DNA of 64,000 nt. It comes from Porphyromonadaceae bacterium W3.11 (GTDB lineage: Bacteria > Bacteroidota > Bacteroidia > Bacteroidales > Porphyromonadaceae). The stretch covers positions 372,001-436,000 of the forward strand of contig JAUISX010000001.1 in assembly GCA_030434245.1 (NCBI GenBank), given 5' to 3'. A program made the translations under genes and the position numbers. Of the stretch, positions 9,520 to 18,269 are shown in pieces (within the stretch, counting starts at the first letter, position 1; each line of letters starts with the position of its first letter). The notes beneath the pieces are model-generated. The model made no database searches, had not been told where the DNA came from, and saw nothing but the letters and a program-made list of their open reading frames with translations.

Positions 9520-10599
9520 TTAATGATTGAGATACCACTGATAGAGTCGCTCCACCCCATCGCGTATCTCCACTTGGTGACGCCAACCCAATTGATGCAG
9601 CTTACACACATTCGTCAACTTACGTGGTGTACCATCAGGCTTACTCTTATCCCAAAGGATATCCCCCTCAAATTCTTCAGTCCGAGCAATTAGGTAAGCC
9701 AATTCCTTAATGCTAATCTCCTCACCCGTACCGATATTGATATGGCAGTTACGTACCTCACTTGCACCGGCTTCATGAAGCTGGTCAAACTCTACGTTCA
9801 GCAAGACATGAACAGAAGCATCTGCCATATCTTCACTCCAAAGAAATTCACGCAAAGGGGTCCCACTCCCCCATAAAGTCACCCGGTTAGGGGCAATACC
9901 ATAACTATCTAGGGCTTGCACAATATCAGACATAGAGGCATCATTCACCTCAAAACCTGGTATCGGTCGCTTACTTAAGTCCTCACGCAAAGCAGTAAGG
10001 TCTCCTTCATTCAATAGCTTAGCCAGATGTATCTTCCGTATCATTGCTGGCAGCACATGGCTATTCTCCAAGTGAAAGTTATCATTCGGCCCGTATAGGT
10101 TAGTAGGCATGACGGCTATGAAGTTAGTTCCGTACTGGAGATTAAAGCTCTCACACATCTTTAGTCCAGCTATCTTAGCTATCGCATAGGGCTCGTTAGT
10201 GTATTCAAGCGGAGCCGTAAGCAGTGCATCCTCACGCATAGGCTGCTCAACATCCCGTGGATAAATACAGGTACTCCCGAGAAATAAGAGCTTTTTCACC
10301 CCATTTCTCCAGCTCTCTCCTATGACATTATGCTGAATCTGTAAGTTATTGTATATGAAGTCTGCCCGATATTTACTATTGGCCATTATGCCCCCCACAT
10401 GTGCAGCCGCAAGAACTACGGCATCGGGTTGCTCCCTCTCAAAGAACTCCCGTGTTGCTATAGGATCCATCAGATCCAGCTCAGCATGGCTCTTGCCCAA
10501 AAGATTATGAAAGCCTCTTGCCTGCAGGTTATTCCATATGGCTGACCCTACTAGTCCGCGATGCCCTGCCACATATATCTTACTATCTTTCTCTAACAT
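9520..10599 (-). CDS. fcl: GDP-L-fucose synthase
   Basis: A 359-residue short-chain dehydrogenase/reductase of the extended type. The N-terminal nucleotide-binding motif is GHRGLVGSAIW (residues 12-22). The active site shows GSTCIYP and the YxxxK pair in EPYAIAKIAGLK, and PTNLYGPNDNFH is typical of the family. The enzyme epimerises and reduces GDP-4-keto-6-deoxymannose to GDP-L-fucose using NADPH. It is longer than the E. coli enzyme because of an insertion around residues 195-225, as is usual in Bacteroidales. It follows gmd with a 2-base gap, so the two are co-transcribed. Product is used for fucosylated surface glycans or glycoproteins. Confidence 0.95.
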   Translation of the reverse strand: MLEKDSKIYVAGHRGLVGSAIWNNLQARGFHNLLGKSHAELDLMDPIATREFFEREQPDAVVLAAAHVGGIMANSKYRADFIYNNLQIQHNVIGESWRNGVKKLLFLGSTCIYPRDVEQPMREDALLTAPLEYTNEPYAIAKIAGLKMCESFNLQYGTNFIAVMPTNLYGPNDNFHLENSHVLPAMIRKIHLAKLLNEGDLTALREDLSKRPIPGFEVNDASMSDIVQALDSYGIAPNRVTLWGSGTPLREFLWSEDMADASVHVLLNVEFDQLHEAGASEVRNCHINIGTGEEISIKELAYLIARTEEFEGDILWDKSKPDGTPRKLTNVCKLHQLGWRHQVEIRDGVERLYQWYLNH

Positions 10600-10601
10600 T
10601 C

Positions 10602-11681
10602 CTACTCCTCCATATTATCACGTATGTGCAACTTCCTGACGTGTCGCATATCATGCTTTACCATCTTTTCCACTAGTTCACCAAATGAGGTCTGCCTTGG
10701 ATTCCACCCCAGTTGCTCTCGAGCTTTGGAGGGATCACCTAAGAGCGTTTCCACCTCCGCGGGTCTAAAATACTTAGGGTCAACTTCTATAAGAACTTTA
10801 CCGCTTTGCTGACAAATCCCTTTTTCATCAATGCCCTCACCTTCCCATCTTAGAGTAATACCGACGTGAGCAAAAGCCAACTCCGCAAACTCTCTAACAG
10901 AATGTTGTTCTCCGGTAGCGATGACGAAGTCATCCGCTTGGTCATGCTGTAGAATCCGCCACATACAGTCCACATAATCTGCTGCATAGCCCCAGTCTCT
11001 GAGAGCATTGAGATTACCTAAATATAGCTTATCCTGATATCCCTGAGCGATCCGAGCCGCCGCTAAGGTGATCTTCCGAGTGACAAAGGTTTCCCCCCTT
11101 CGTTCACTCTCATGATTAAAGAGTATTCCATTCGAAATAAACATCCCATAGCTCTCTCGATAGTTCTTGCCAATCCAGTAAGCATACTGCTTAGCTACTG
11201 CATACGGAGAACGAGGGTGAAAGGGCGTAGTCTCTCGCTGAGGTACCTCTTGGACCTCTCCAAAAAGCTCTGAAGTCGAGGCTTGATATATCCGCACCTT
11301 ATGTTCCATGCCTAAGATCCGAACAGCCTCTAGCAGGCGAAGGGTCCCGATAGCGACGGTGTCAGCGGTATATTCTGGCACCTCAAAGGAGACCTTCACA
11401 TGGCTCTGTGCAGCTAAGTTATAAATTTCATCAGGTTGAACGAGTTGGATGATACGCACGAGAGAGCTAGAGTCTGTCATATCACCGTAATGCAGGTTGA
11501 TGAGCCGCTCTCGCTTCATATCACGTACCCACTCATCTAGATATAAGTGCTCTATCCGTCCAGTATTAAAGGAACTCGAACGACGCATAATACCATGCAC
11601 CTCATAGCCTTTTTCGAGCAGAAGCTCTGCTAAGAATGATCCGTCCTGCCCTGTTATCCCAGTTATTAAAGCCTTCTTCAT
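10602..11681 (-). CDS. gmd: GDP-mannose 4,6-dehydratase
   Basis: At 359 residues, it opens with the Rossmann motif [16 protein letters not shown] (residues 6-21). Other signatures are [16 protein letters not shown], the catalytic TSELFGE and [10 protein letters not shown] (Tyr/Lys), and [22 protein letters not shown], all diagnostic of Gmd. It converts GDP-D-mannose to GDP-4-keto-6-deoxy-D-mannose, the substrate of the fcl product encoded immediately downstream. No other capsule or O-antigen genes are adjacent, so this is a stand-alone precursor module. Confidence 0.97.
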   Translation of the reverse strand: MKKALITGITGQDGSFLAELLLEKGYEVHGIMRRSSSFNTGRIEHLYLDEWVRDMKRERLINLHYGDMTDSSSLVRIIQLVQPDEIYNLAAQSHVKVSFEVPEYTADTVAIGTLRLLEAVRILGMEHKVRIYQASTSELFGEVQEVPQRETTPFHPRSPYAVAKQYAYWIGKNYRESYGMFISNGILFNHESERRGETFVTRKITLAAARIAQGYQDKLYLGNLNALRDWGYAADYVDCMWRILQHDQADDFVIATGEQHSVREFAELAFAHVGITLRWEGEGIDEKGICQQSGKVLIEVDPKYFRPAEVETLLGDPSKAREQLGWNPRQTSFGELVEKMVKHDMRHVRKLHIRDNMEE

Positions 11682-11807
11682 TATAGTTATTTATAGTTCT
11701 GTGAGAGATTATAGTTATCAAACTTACACAAATCCTTTCAAAGTATCTTCGTGCTTATACGAGCAGACCTAGATGGATTCAAGTGAAACTTCCACTTCAT
11801 CCCAAAT

Positions 11808-11895
11808 ATTTTATAGGTACTCTGAAAAGATTGTACCTATACCTACGAATCATTTTATAGGTATTATCATAAAATTGTAGCTATACCTATCTGCA
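11808..11895. repeat. Two tandem 44-bp imperfect repeats with internal dyads
   Basis: The unit starting with ATTTTATAGGTA at 11808 recurs at 11852, a period of 44. Each unit contains ATAGGTA followed about 20 bases later by TACCTA (inverted). The two copies agree at most positions. The location is upstream of gmd and downstream of the OMP receptor. Confidence 0.7.
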
Positions 11896-11927
11896 ACATT
11901 ATCGAACTTAGTCCACAAGAAATAATT

Positions 11928-11965
11928 ATCCTCCACACATCTCATATTAAGAATGTGTGGAGGAT
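11928..11965 (-). terminator. Hairpin, probable terminator of the OMP receptor gene
   Basis: A perfect 13-bp stem (ATCCTCCACACAT at 11928-11940 with its complement at 11953-11965) and a 12-base loop lie 34 bases past the stop codon of the leftward receptor gene. On the minus strand it is followed by an AT-rich AATTATTTC tail rather than a long T run. Confidence 0.65.
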
Positions 11966-11998
11966 TCAACGTTTTATTTATTCCAAGAATAGTACTCG

Positions 11999-14716
11999 TT
12001 AATGGTATCCCCTTCCACCATAACGGCCTCCTCGTTGATTTTCGCTCTGTGAAGCACCGACTTTATTGCCTCCCATATTATTAAATCTATAACTAAAAGT
12101 CAGCATCATATAACTCATTACACCATTCACTTTGGTATCGGTGATCGCATTTGCTGTAACACGACGCTGCAAAGAGGTTCGCTGACGGAGGATATCAAAG
12201 CCACTAAGTTCTATAGAAGCATTCTTATCCTTCAAGAAAGACCAATTAATAGAAGCATCCCACAACCAAAAATCACGTTTTAGGCCATCATCATAACCAT
12301 TAGCATCCTGATAAGTTAGCCTACTAGTCACCGAAAGATTCCAAGGCAGCTCCCATATAACTTCCCCAAAGACATTATAGTCTTGGGTAAGTCTATTTTG
12401 CTCCTCGGAAAAACTATTAAGAACCCTTTGCATACCCCATGAACCACCTAAGGTAGCTTGAATCTGGTCACCTCGCCATGAGAGTCTTTCAGAAAGATTA
12501 GGTCGAAATACATGAGATGTATTTTCCACACCGTTCACAAAGCCTATATCTTTATTATACAAGACATGGCCATATGTGGTGGAGCTAAATTTGCTACTGG
12601 CACCACCCAAGGGTGTATTTACCATAAAACCACCATGAACCATCTGATTACCATTTACATTCTCATAGGTAGTAGTACGAGCACCGGTATCTTTGTCAAA
12701 CACCTGCACAGCTGCGACCCCATCTTTAGTATAGTTCCATGCTACATTAATCCTGAAATTTCGTCTAGTCTTAACATCATTATAGAAAGAACTTAACCAC
12801 ACACTATGCACAAAAGAGGGAAGTAGGTCCGGATTACCCTTTGTTTGACTAAGAGGAGATAGCACTATGGTAGCAGGGTTCAGCTGCTGCATACTAGGAT
12901 GACGTGTGCGTCCCATATATCTTAGATTAAGACTAAATGCCTTATTAGGCTTAAGTTCTAATATCATACTTGGAGAGTAATTCCATACCGTACGTTGCTG
13001 ATTAAAGGTCTCCGTAAGTCCTTGTTTGGATATAGTATGCGTGGTAGTGGGGTTGGCTTGCATTCCGACATAGAGTTGACTGAGTCCCCAGAAACTATAT
13101 CTCATCTGCACACCAAATCGATGATTGATGTTACTATTCCATGTACCACGTGAGTACTCTTCATCTAAGATGGTATAGCTATCTTCTCCATCCTTATTGT
13201 ATGCCATTTGTTCATTATCACGCTTTTGATAATCAACTCTATAGTTCAATTGTAATGCCCAATGCTTATTGAAAGGCTCAAGATAAGCTAGGTTAGTACC
13301 TATATAGAAGTTTTCGTCATCCTTATTGGTTCTCTGGTCTAAAACTTTCTTCTGACCAGTCATCAAGAAGTCAGTATTAGACTGATTGAGCCCCTCGCCA
13401 TCACCCTTAGTATAATTTCCCCAAACACGAGTATAGATGTTACGCCCAAGCTCATTAAGGGTATGACGAAAATGCACAACTGCACTGGCATTGTATTCTG
13501 AATAAAGATTGGTCTGAAGAGCATTACCCTTATTGATCACGTCTCCATCATTATTAGTGGTAGTAAATTCAGAAGCACTGCGATCTTCACTCCTACTCCA
13601 ATCTAAGTCAGGCTCTATAACAAACATGGTTTGCTCCTGAGGAGTCCACTCTATGCGAGTATTGAAGTTAGCACGTTTGGCATTATTAAAGTCATCGTAC
13701 ACTTCATTCTCAATATTCCTCTCGACACCACCAAGCAACTGCTCTGTTCGGTTATCTCCATACTTCTTATCATCATTATCAGAGTAGTAAAGCTCAGATG
13801 TCAAGTGAAGCTTTTCGCCCCACTTATTATCATAGTTTCCTCCAAAACGGCGAGTGGTACGGTCGCCTTGCCCTCTACGAACACCATCAATATTATTGAT
13901 ATTACCTAGGATGGTATATCGTGCATCCTTATCGAAGATGTTCACAAGAGCATCAGTTTTGTATCTTTCTTCTGTACCATAGCCTGCATTAGCATTCGCT
14001 ATAATACCTCCTTTCTTATCTTCCTTAACGACTAAGTTGAGCACCTTGGTCTTTTCTCCGTCATTCATCCCGGTTAGGCGACTCTCGTCACTCTTCTTAT
14101 CTACCACTTGCACGTTCTGAATCATATCCGAGGGTAGATTGCGGGTAGCCATACGTGGATCACCACTAAAGAAATTACGGCCATCTAGCTCTACTCGTTC
14201 AATATCCTCTCCGTTATAGCTAATATTGCCATTGTCATCGATCTCCATACCCGGTATCCTACGGAGCAGATCTTCCACATTAGCACCTTTCTGTACACGA
14301 AAGGCGTCAGAATTGAACTGTATCGTATCTTGCTTTAGAGTGACATTCGAGGCTTGACCTGTCACAGTTACTTCGTTAAGGAAGGTCGCAGATTGCTCCA
14401 TCTTAATCTTCCCAAGTTTAAGGCTCTTATTGGATAGCTTTACCTCTTGTATCCATTCATCATATCCAATAGAGGTGATACGTAAAGCATATCTACCACT
14501 CTTCAGGTCCTTAAAGACAAAGCGACCATTCATATCTGAGGTCATCCCTTTGACAACCGTCGAGTCGGGTAAAGCTAGTAGGCGAACCGTAGCTCCGATG
14601 ACGGCACCCTCATCATCTCCATCTATCAACTGCCCTTGAATAGAAAGAGCATTTTGAGCAAATCCCCCTATCACAAAGAGGGGAAAAAGTAACACAATTA
14701 AATAAATCCTTTTCAT
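11999..14716 (-). CDS. Outer membrane beta-barrel receptor (TonB-linked, OMP_b-brl_3 family)
   Basis: A 905-residue protein with a signal peptide ending near GGFAQ (residues 17-21), a CarboxypepD_reg-like domain (about 25-115; MNGRFVFKDLKSGRYALRI), and a plug-like region (LLRRIPGMEIDDNGNISYNG, VELDGRNFFSGDP). A long barrel follows. The C-terminus is Gly/Arg/Tyr-rich (GRYGGRGYH) and not the usual terminal aromatic strand of classical TonB receptors. The family is abundant in Bacteroidota, with a few members linked to peptide or metal uptake. The substrate here is unknown. It stands alone, between the gmd-fcl pair and an IS256 relic. Confidence 0.87.
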   Translation of the reverse strand: MKRIYLIVLLFPLFVIGGFAQNALSIQGQLIDGDDEGAVIGATVRLLALPDSTVVKGMTSDMNGRFVFKDLKSGRYALRITSIGYDEWIQEVKLSNKSLKLGKIKMEQSATFLNEVTVTGQASNVTLKQDTIQFNSDAFRVQKGANVEDLLRRIPGMEIDDNGNISYNGEDIERVELDGRNFFSGDPRMATRNLPSDMIQNVQVVDKKSDESRLTGMNDGEKTKVLNLVVKEDKKGGIIANANAGYGTEERYKTDALVNIFDKDARYTILGNINNIDGVRRGQGDRTTRRFGGNYDNKWGEKLHLTSELYYSDNDDKKYGDNRTEQLLGGVERNIENEVYDDFNNAKRANFNTRIEWTPQEQTMFVIEPDLDWSRSEDRSASEFTTTNNDGDVINKGNALQTNLYSEYNASAVVHFRHTLNELGRNIYTRVWGNYTKGDGEGLNQSNTDFLMTGQKKVLDQRTNKDDENFYIGTNLAYLEPFNKHWALQLNYRVDYQKRDNEQMAYNKDGEDSYTILDEEYSRGTWNSNINHRFGVQMRYSFWGLSQLYVGMQANPTTTHTISKQGLTETFNQQRTVWNYSPSMILELKPNKAFSLNLRYMGRTRHPSMQQLNPATIVLSPLSQTKGNPDLLPSFVHSVWLSSFYNDVKTRRNFRINVAWNYTKDGVAAVQVFDKDTGARTTTYENVNGNQMVHGGFMVNTPLGGASSKFSSTTYGHVLYNKDIGFVNGVENTSHVFRPNLSERLSWRGDQIQATLGGSWGMQRVLNSFSEEQNRLTQDYNVFGEVIWELPWNLSVTSRLTYQDANGYDDGLKRDFWLWDASINWSFLKDKNASIELSGFDILRQRTSLQRRVTANAITDTKVNGVMSYMMLTFSYRFNNMGGNKVGASQSENQRGGRYGGRGYH

Positions 14717-14794
14717 TAAACATTAAATCATTTAGGTGGGTATTACCAACATTTCATACCCCTGTGATGACAACACTGACCATCACGTTTAATG

Positions 14795-15448
14795 CGGTAC
14801 TGCTTTTTTTGCAAAATACCGAAGATTAGAGGAGGTAGAACTAACCATTTCAGAGAGCTTGATACCATTGAAGAGGTTGCTCGTGAGCATTTCCCTAAAG
14901 AGGAAGTACACTCTGCACGATGCATCGCTAGAGAGAAATAACCAGAAAGATACGTCCGAGAGATATATCGGCCATTGCAAGTGATCAACAGAAGGTCTTT
15001 AGTAAAGACGCGTCACCGAGTTCCCCTTTATATGGATATAAAAGCGTCAGACACTTTGCAAACAGATGTAGTAAAAGCAATCTCTTTCTCTCAAAAAAGC
15101 TTATGGTCAACGGATAGAATATTATTTCACTTATCTGAAATACTAAGTGAGCGTTTTTAAAGTACATTCATAGCACTTAATGGAAGGATTCAGTAGACAA
15201 GTAAAGAAAGGTTCACGATACAGATATAAATCATACAATACACTCTACACCTTATAGGTAGTATCGTAAAGAATGCAAACATCTAAAAAAATAGGAGAGC
15301 TAACGCTCGTACTTAAAAAATGAACATTGAGAACGCAACAACAACGATGTGTTCTATTTTCCATCACAAAGATATCAAACAAAAAAATAATAAGTCAGCT
15401 TGAGATTCAGAGACGCATTGTAGCATACACACTTTTGGGGACACTACC
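14795..15448 (+). pseudogene. Decayed IS256-family element (3' half of transposase plus right end)
   Basis: The segment aligns by eye with the second half of the intact IS256-family copies at 32.6 and 53.0 kb. IEEVAREHF is preserved around 14868-14894. Further along there are matches to the region encoding VFSKDG, the YIHSTNWIERFNRQVK block (now with stops) and LIGSI. The right terminus, ending ACACACTTTTGGGGACACTACC at 15448, is almost intact. The reading frame is broken by many stops and shifts, the left half and left inverted repeat are missing, and the tail between transposase and right end is shortened. It is an old insertion, much more diverged than the two intact copies. The left limit is approximate. 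Confidence 0.8.
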
Positions 15449-15477
15449 GACTAAAAACACTTATATGACCTTTAAGT

Positions 15478-15513
15478 AAAAAGCTGACTCCCTAAAAAAG
15501 GATTCAGCTTTTT
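15478..15513 (-). terminator. Rho-independent terminator-like hairpin
   Basis: AAAAAGCTGA (15478-15487) pairs with TCAGCTTTTT (15504-15513). The stem ends in an A/T tract, so it could work in either direction. It lies 121 bases past the stop of the leftward C25 peptidase gene, and no other active gene is near. Confidence 0.65.
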
Positions 15514-15633
15514 ACAATAACGCAAGTTAGACGTTAGAAATATTGGGAAATGTATATTCTAATTCATACTTCTAACTCGCATTAATAATTTATTAAATTT
15601 ATCGTCATACATCATTTCTCGATCCAAACAAAA

Positions 15634-17802
15634 TCACTTTAATCTATTGTAAGTTTTTAAGGCTTCATTACGAACTGCTTGAGGTAGATCCATATTCTCA
15701 CTCATCTCCTTTGCACAGGTCCTTATTTGAGGGACCATATATGAATATTTCTGCCAACCAAGTGCCTCGAGCAAGAAAACTTGTATCTCTGGTTTATTTG
15801 ATACCTTTAAATAAGAAAGTAAGCTTGGAACCAAATAATGAGGACAATAATTGCGCAGATTACGGATGTTTGATTTTCGTTCTTTGTCTGAAGTATCATC
15901 AGCAACAATCGACATTGTTTCATCTACCCATTTATTAGAAGTTGACTTAATCATTTTTTCTATGCTATGTCCTACCTCTTCCTTGTTGATATAGCAGATG
16001 TCATCACTATTAAATTGTTTATCGAACTCTTTCAATAGTTTATCTTCTGGATATAAAGATATCGCATTCTTTGCATTGAATTTAGAGCGTTCGGATGTAT
16101 TATTAGAGATAATGATTTTTATAAGAGACGGAATCAGACGTTCATCACCATTTTGACCTAAAAATCGGAGACCCAAACGCTGAACCATTTCATAACTATC
16201 ATCAACGGCTAACTTTATCGCTTCAATAAAGTTAGTATCCCTATGTTTTGACAAAGACACAAGTGCCTGTAATCGTACTATGCCCTTAGATGATGTCCGA
16301 AATATATCCAATAACTCAGCGGATGTAATGAGACTCTCTGAATTCAGTTGTTCGATAGCCATACACTGCAATTCAGGAAAGTCACTGCGATGTATCCATT
16401 TTCTCCAACCTGAGGCATCATTAGTAGCCAAAAGCTGATTAATATTCAAACCCTCTACCGCTGGTGCAAATGCAAAAGTGGGATCTCCAATAATATGAGA
16501 TTCTAGATATCCCGAGAAACGCACCACATCTCCTACACACATACCCAATCCAAATAATCCTGTGAAGCGATCACTCCACTTATCCTGCAGAACATTCACC
16601 GTATTAGCAATACACACTATATTTTGCCCCGAGCTGAATATGTACTCGTTGGCAATGCAATCCTCCTTGTGAAAGGATCCACAAAAACAAGCATCAATCA
16701 TCACCACACGACAATTGGGCGTATAATTATATGTTATAAAATCGGACAAATGCAAATCTAAATTAGCATCTTCAACTGAATCATTTCTACAAATCTCTTC
16801 GGCAAATGTGTTTTCTAACCATGTAGACGGAATATCAAATTGTCTCTTAAGCTTCACCATCACGCTATCAACATTCTTCCCTCTTTCTTTAGCCGAACGT
16901 ATCTTTGTCCGCCCATATTTTTGTATCATTTCTTTGGCCTGAGAAGCATTCTTCGGTTTTGGAATGTTATTCAAGTACTGAGTATCCCAGGCTCCATGGT
17001 GGTGGAGAATAGCATAATCTAATTCAGGACGCATCAATTCATTCATCAAACGAAACTTTATCACATCTTCCTGACTATGATCCATAAAAGAAATACCATT
17101 TTTCTGTTGTTTCAACCAAGGAAAATGTTCATACAACCCCTCCTTTTCGTCCATACGAGCCACCATGGATTCAGAAATATATCCGTGTCCACCAAAAAAG
17201 AATATGTGGTCAAGCAGATTATTATTCTGCTTTTCTGCCACTACTTTCTTCAAATAGTTACGAAGCTTATCATAACGTGAGACCCCATTACTGTCAGTAG
17301 GTCGGATACGTCCTGTGTATATATCAGGACTTAAATATTGTGCTGACTCCGCTGACAGAGAATAATAAAAATATGGAGCATCTTCATCTTTCTCTAAATA
17401 AGTAAACTTAAGTCCGAAATCATCATAAAATCGATCTGAAGGAACAGAGGAGCGTTTACGATCACGCCTCTGATCCATCTTAAAGGCACTTGTCAGATGC
17501 TGTGCATCCCTAATCATCGTGATTGGAATATCTCCAATAAACACAGCACCCTCAATAGGATAATTCTTCTGCATATGTAATCGGATTAGTTCTGCACGAA
17601 TGGAATCGGGCACCCCCCATTTGTCTATAATCGTATAGACCTTCAATCCTTGTAAAGTTTCTATTGAAGTCGCATATTGCTCCACCTCCCACTTGGCTTC
17701 CTGATAACTTTTGGGGTCAATAACAATCGCAAAACCTCGCTGAGCATACAGCGAAGTCATTGATACGACTATAAAACAAACATAAAATAAAAACTTTCTC
17801 AT
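15634..17802 (-). CDS. C25-family (gingipain clan) cysteine peptidase-like protein with C-terminal HEAT-like repeats
   Basis: A 722-residue exported protein with a signal peptide at residues 1-20 (MRKFLFYVCF to YAQ). Residues about 20-460 resemble the C25 caspase-like fold. GGHG (His206) and HHHGAWD (His269) are candidate catalytic histidines, and DACFCGSF offers Cys372/Cys374. In gingipains the His-Cys spacing is about 33; here it is about 100 or more, so the assignment is provisional. Residues about 480-722 form helical repeats (for example VRLQALVSLSKHRD, VQRLGLRFLGQNGD) of HEAT type. There is no type IX secretion C-terminal domain, so it may remain in the periplasm or be lipid-free and surface-bound. 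It lies downstream of the TonB/DUF4876/DUF6850 genes, on the same strand, after a 467-base gap. Confidence 0.75.
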   Translation of the reverse strand: MRKFLFYVCFIVVSMTSLYAQRGFAIVIDPKSYQEAKWEVEQYATSIETLQGLKVYTIIDKWGVPDSIRAELIRLHMQKNYPIEGAVFIGDIPITMIRDAQHLTSAFKMDQRRDRKRSSVPSDRFYDDFGLKFTYLEKDEDAPYFYYSLSAESAQYLSPDIYTGRIRPTDSNGVSRYDKLRNYLKKVVAEKQNNNLLDHIFFFGGHGYISESMVARMDEKEGLYEHFPWLKQQKNGISFMDHSQEDVIKFRLMNELMRPELDYAILHHHGAWDTQYLNNIPKPKNASQAKEMIQKYGRTKIRSAKERGKNVDSVMVKLKRQFDIPSTWLENTFAEEICRNDSVEDANLDLHLSDFITYNYTPNCRVVMIDACFCGSFHKEDCIANEYIFSSGQNIVCIANTVNVLQDKWSDRFTGLFGLGMCVGDVVRFSGYLESHIIGDPTFAFAPAVEGLNINQLLATNDASGWRKWIHRSDFPELQCMAIEQLNSESLITSAELLDIFRTSSKGIVRLQALVSLSKHRDTNFIEAIKLAVDDSYEMVQRLGLRFLGQNGDERLIPSLIKIIISNNTSERSKFNAKNAISLYPEDKLLKEFDKQFNSDDICYINKEEVGHSIEKMIKSTSNKWVDETMSIVADDTSDKERKSNIRNLRNYCPHYLVPSLLSYLKVSNKPEIQVFLLEALGWQKYSYMVPQIRTCAKEMSENMDLPQAVRNEALKTYNRLK

Positions 17803-18269
17803 TCTTCTATTATTATTTATATTAATTATTTCCTATTCTATTCAAACATTAGGAGTTTTACCACCTATAGCATTATAGCATTGCATGTTGGTCATCGGAT
17901 GCGTTACCTTCAGCAACATGTTTGAACACATACTATGAGTACACTTGCATCTTTGTTTTTGTCCTCATTTATTGTCGACATTTTTTAGTATGATCTTCAT
18001 ACATAATAGTTTGGAGAATCATCTCTTTCATAAAAAGCTACAGTCTTATAAGCATCAAATACATCATCCATTTAATAAATGAATGAAAACAAAACCATAT
18101 AAAATATTTACTTAAGATAAATACTTACTTTACAGTATGATTACACGTGATGTAGTTCCCACTTCCTCAAACAAATTAATAAGAATATGGGGATCCTTCA
18201 AAGCATTCACTCAAAACTCAAAACACAGAATATAAGCATACTTTATCCAACTATTCTCAAATATTCATT
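17803..18269. other. Intergenic region, no gene seen
   Basis: AT-rich gap of 467 bases between the DUF6850 gene and the C25 peptidase gene, both leftward. I see no ORF, tRNA or strong hairpin. The distance suggests the peptidase has its own promoter, but no box with good spacing is visible. Confidence 0.5.

Larger units (their letters stand above)
11682..11998. other. Intergenic region with tandem repeats and a hairpin
   Basis: This 317-base gap contains no ORF. It holds two imperfect 44-base repeats and a 13-bp stem hairpin close to the stop of the receptor gene, both listed separately. A TAAGTTTG box (11726-11719, minus strand) ahead of gmd matches the -7 consensus but lacks a well-spaced -33 element. 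Confidence 0.6.
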
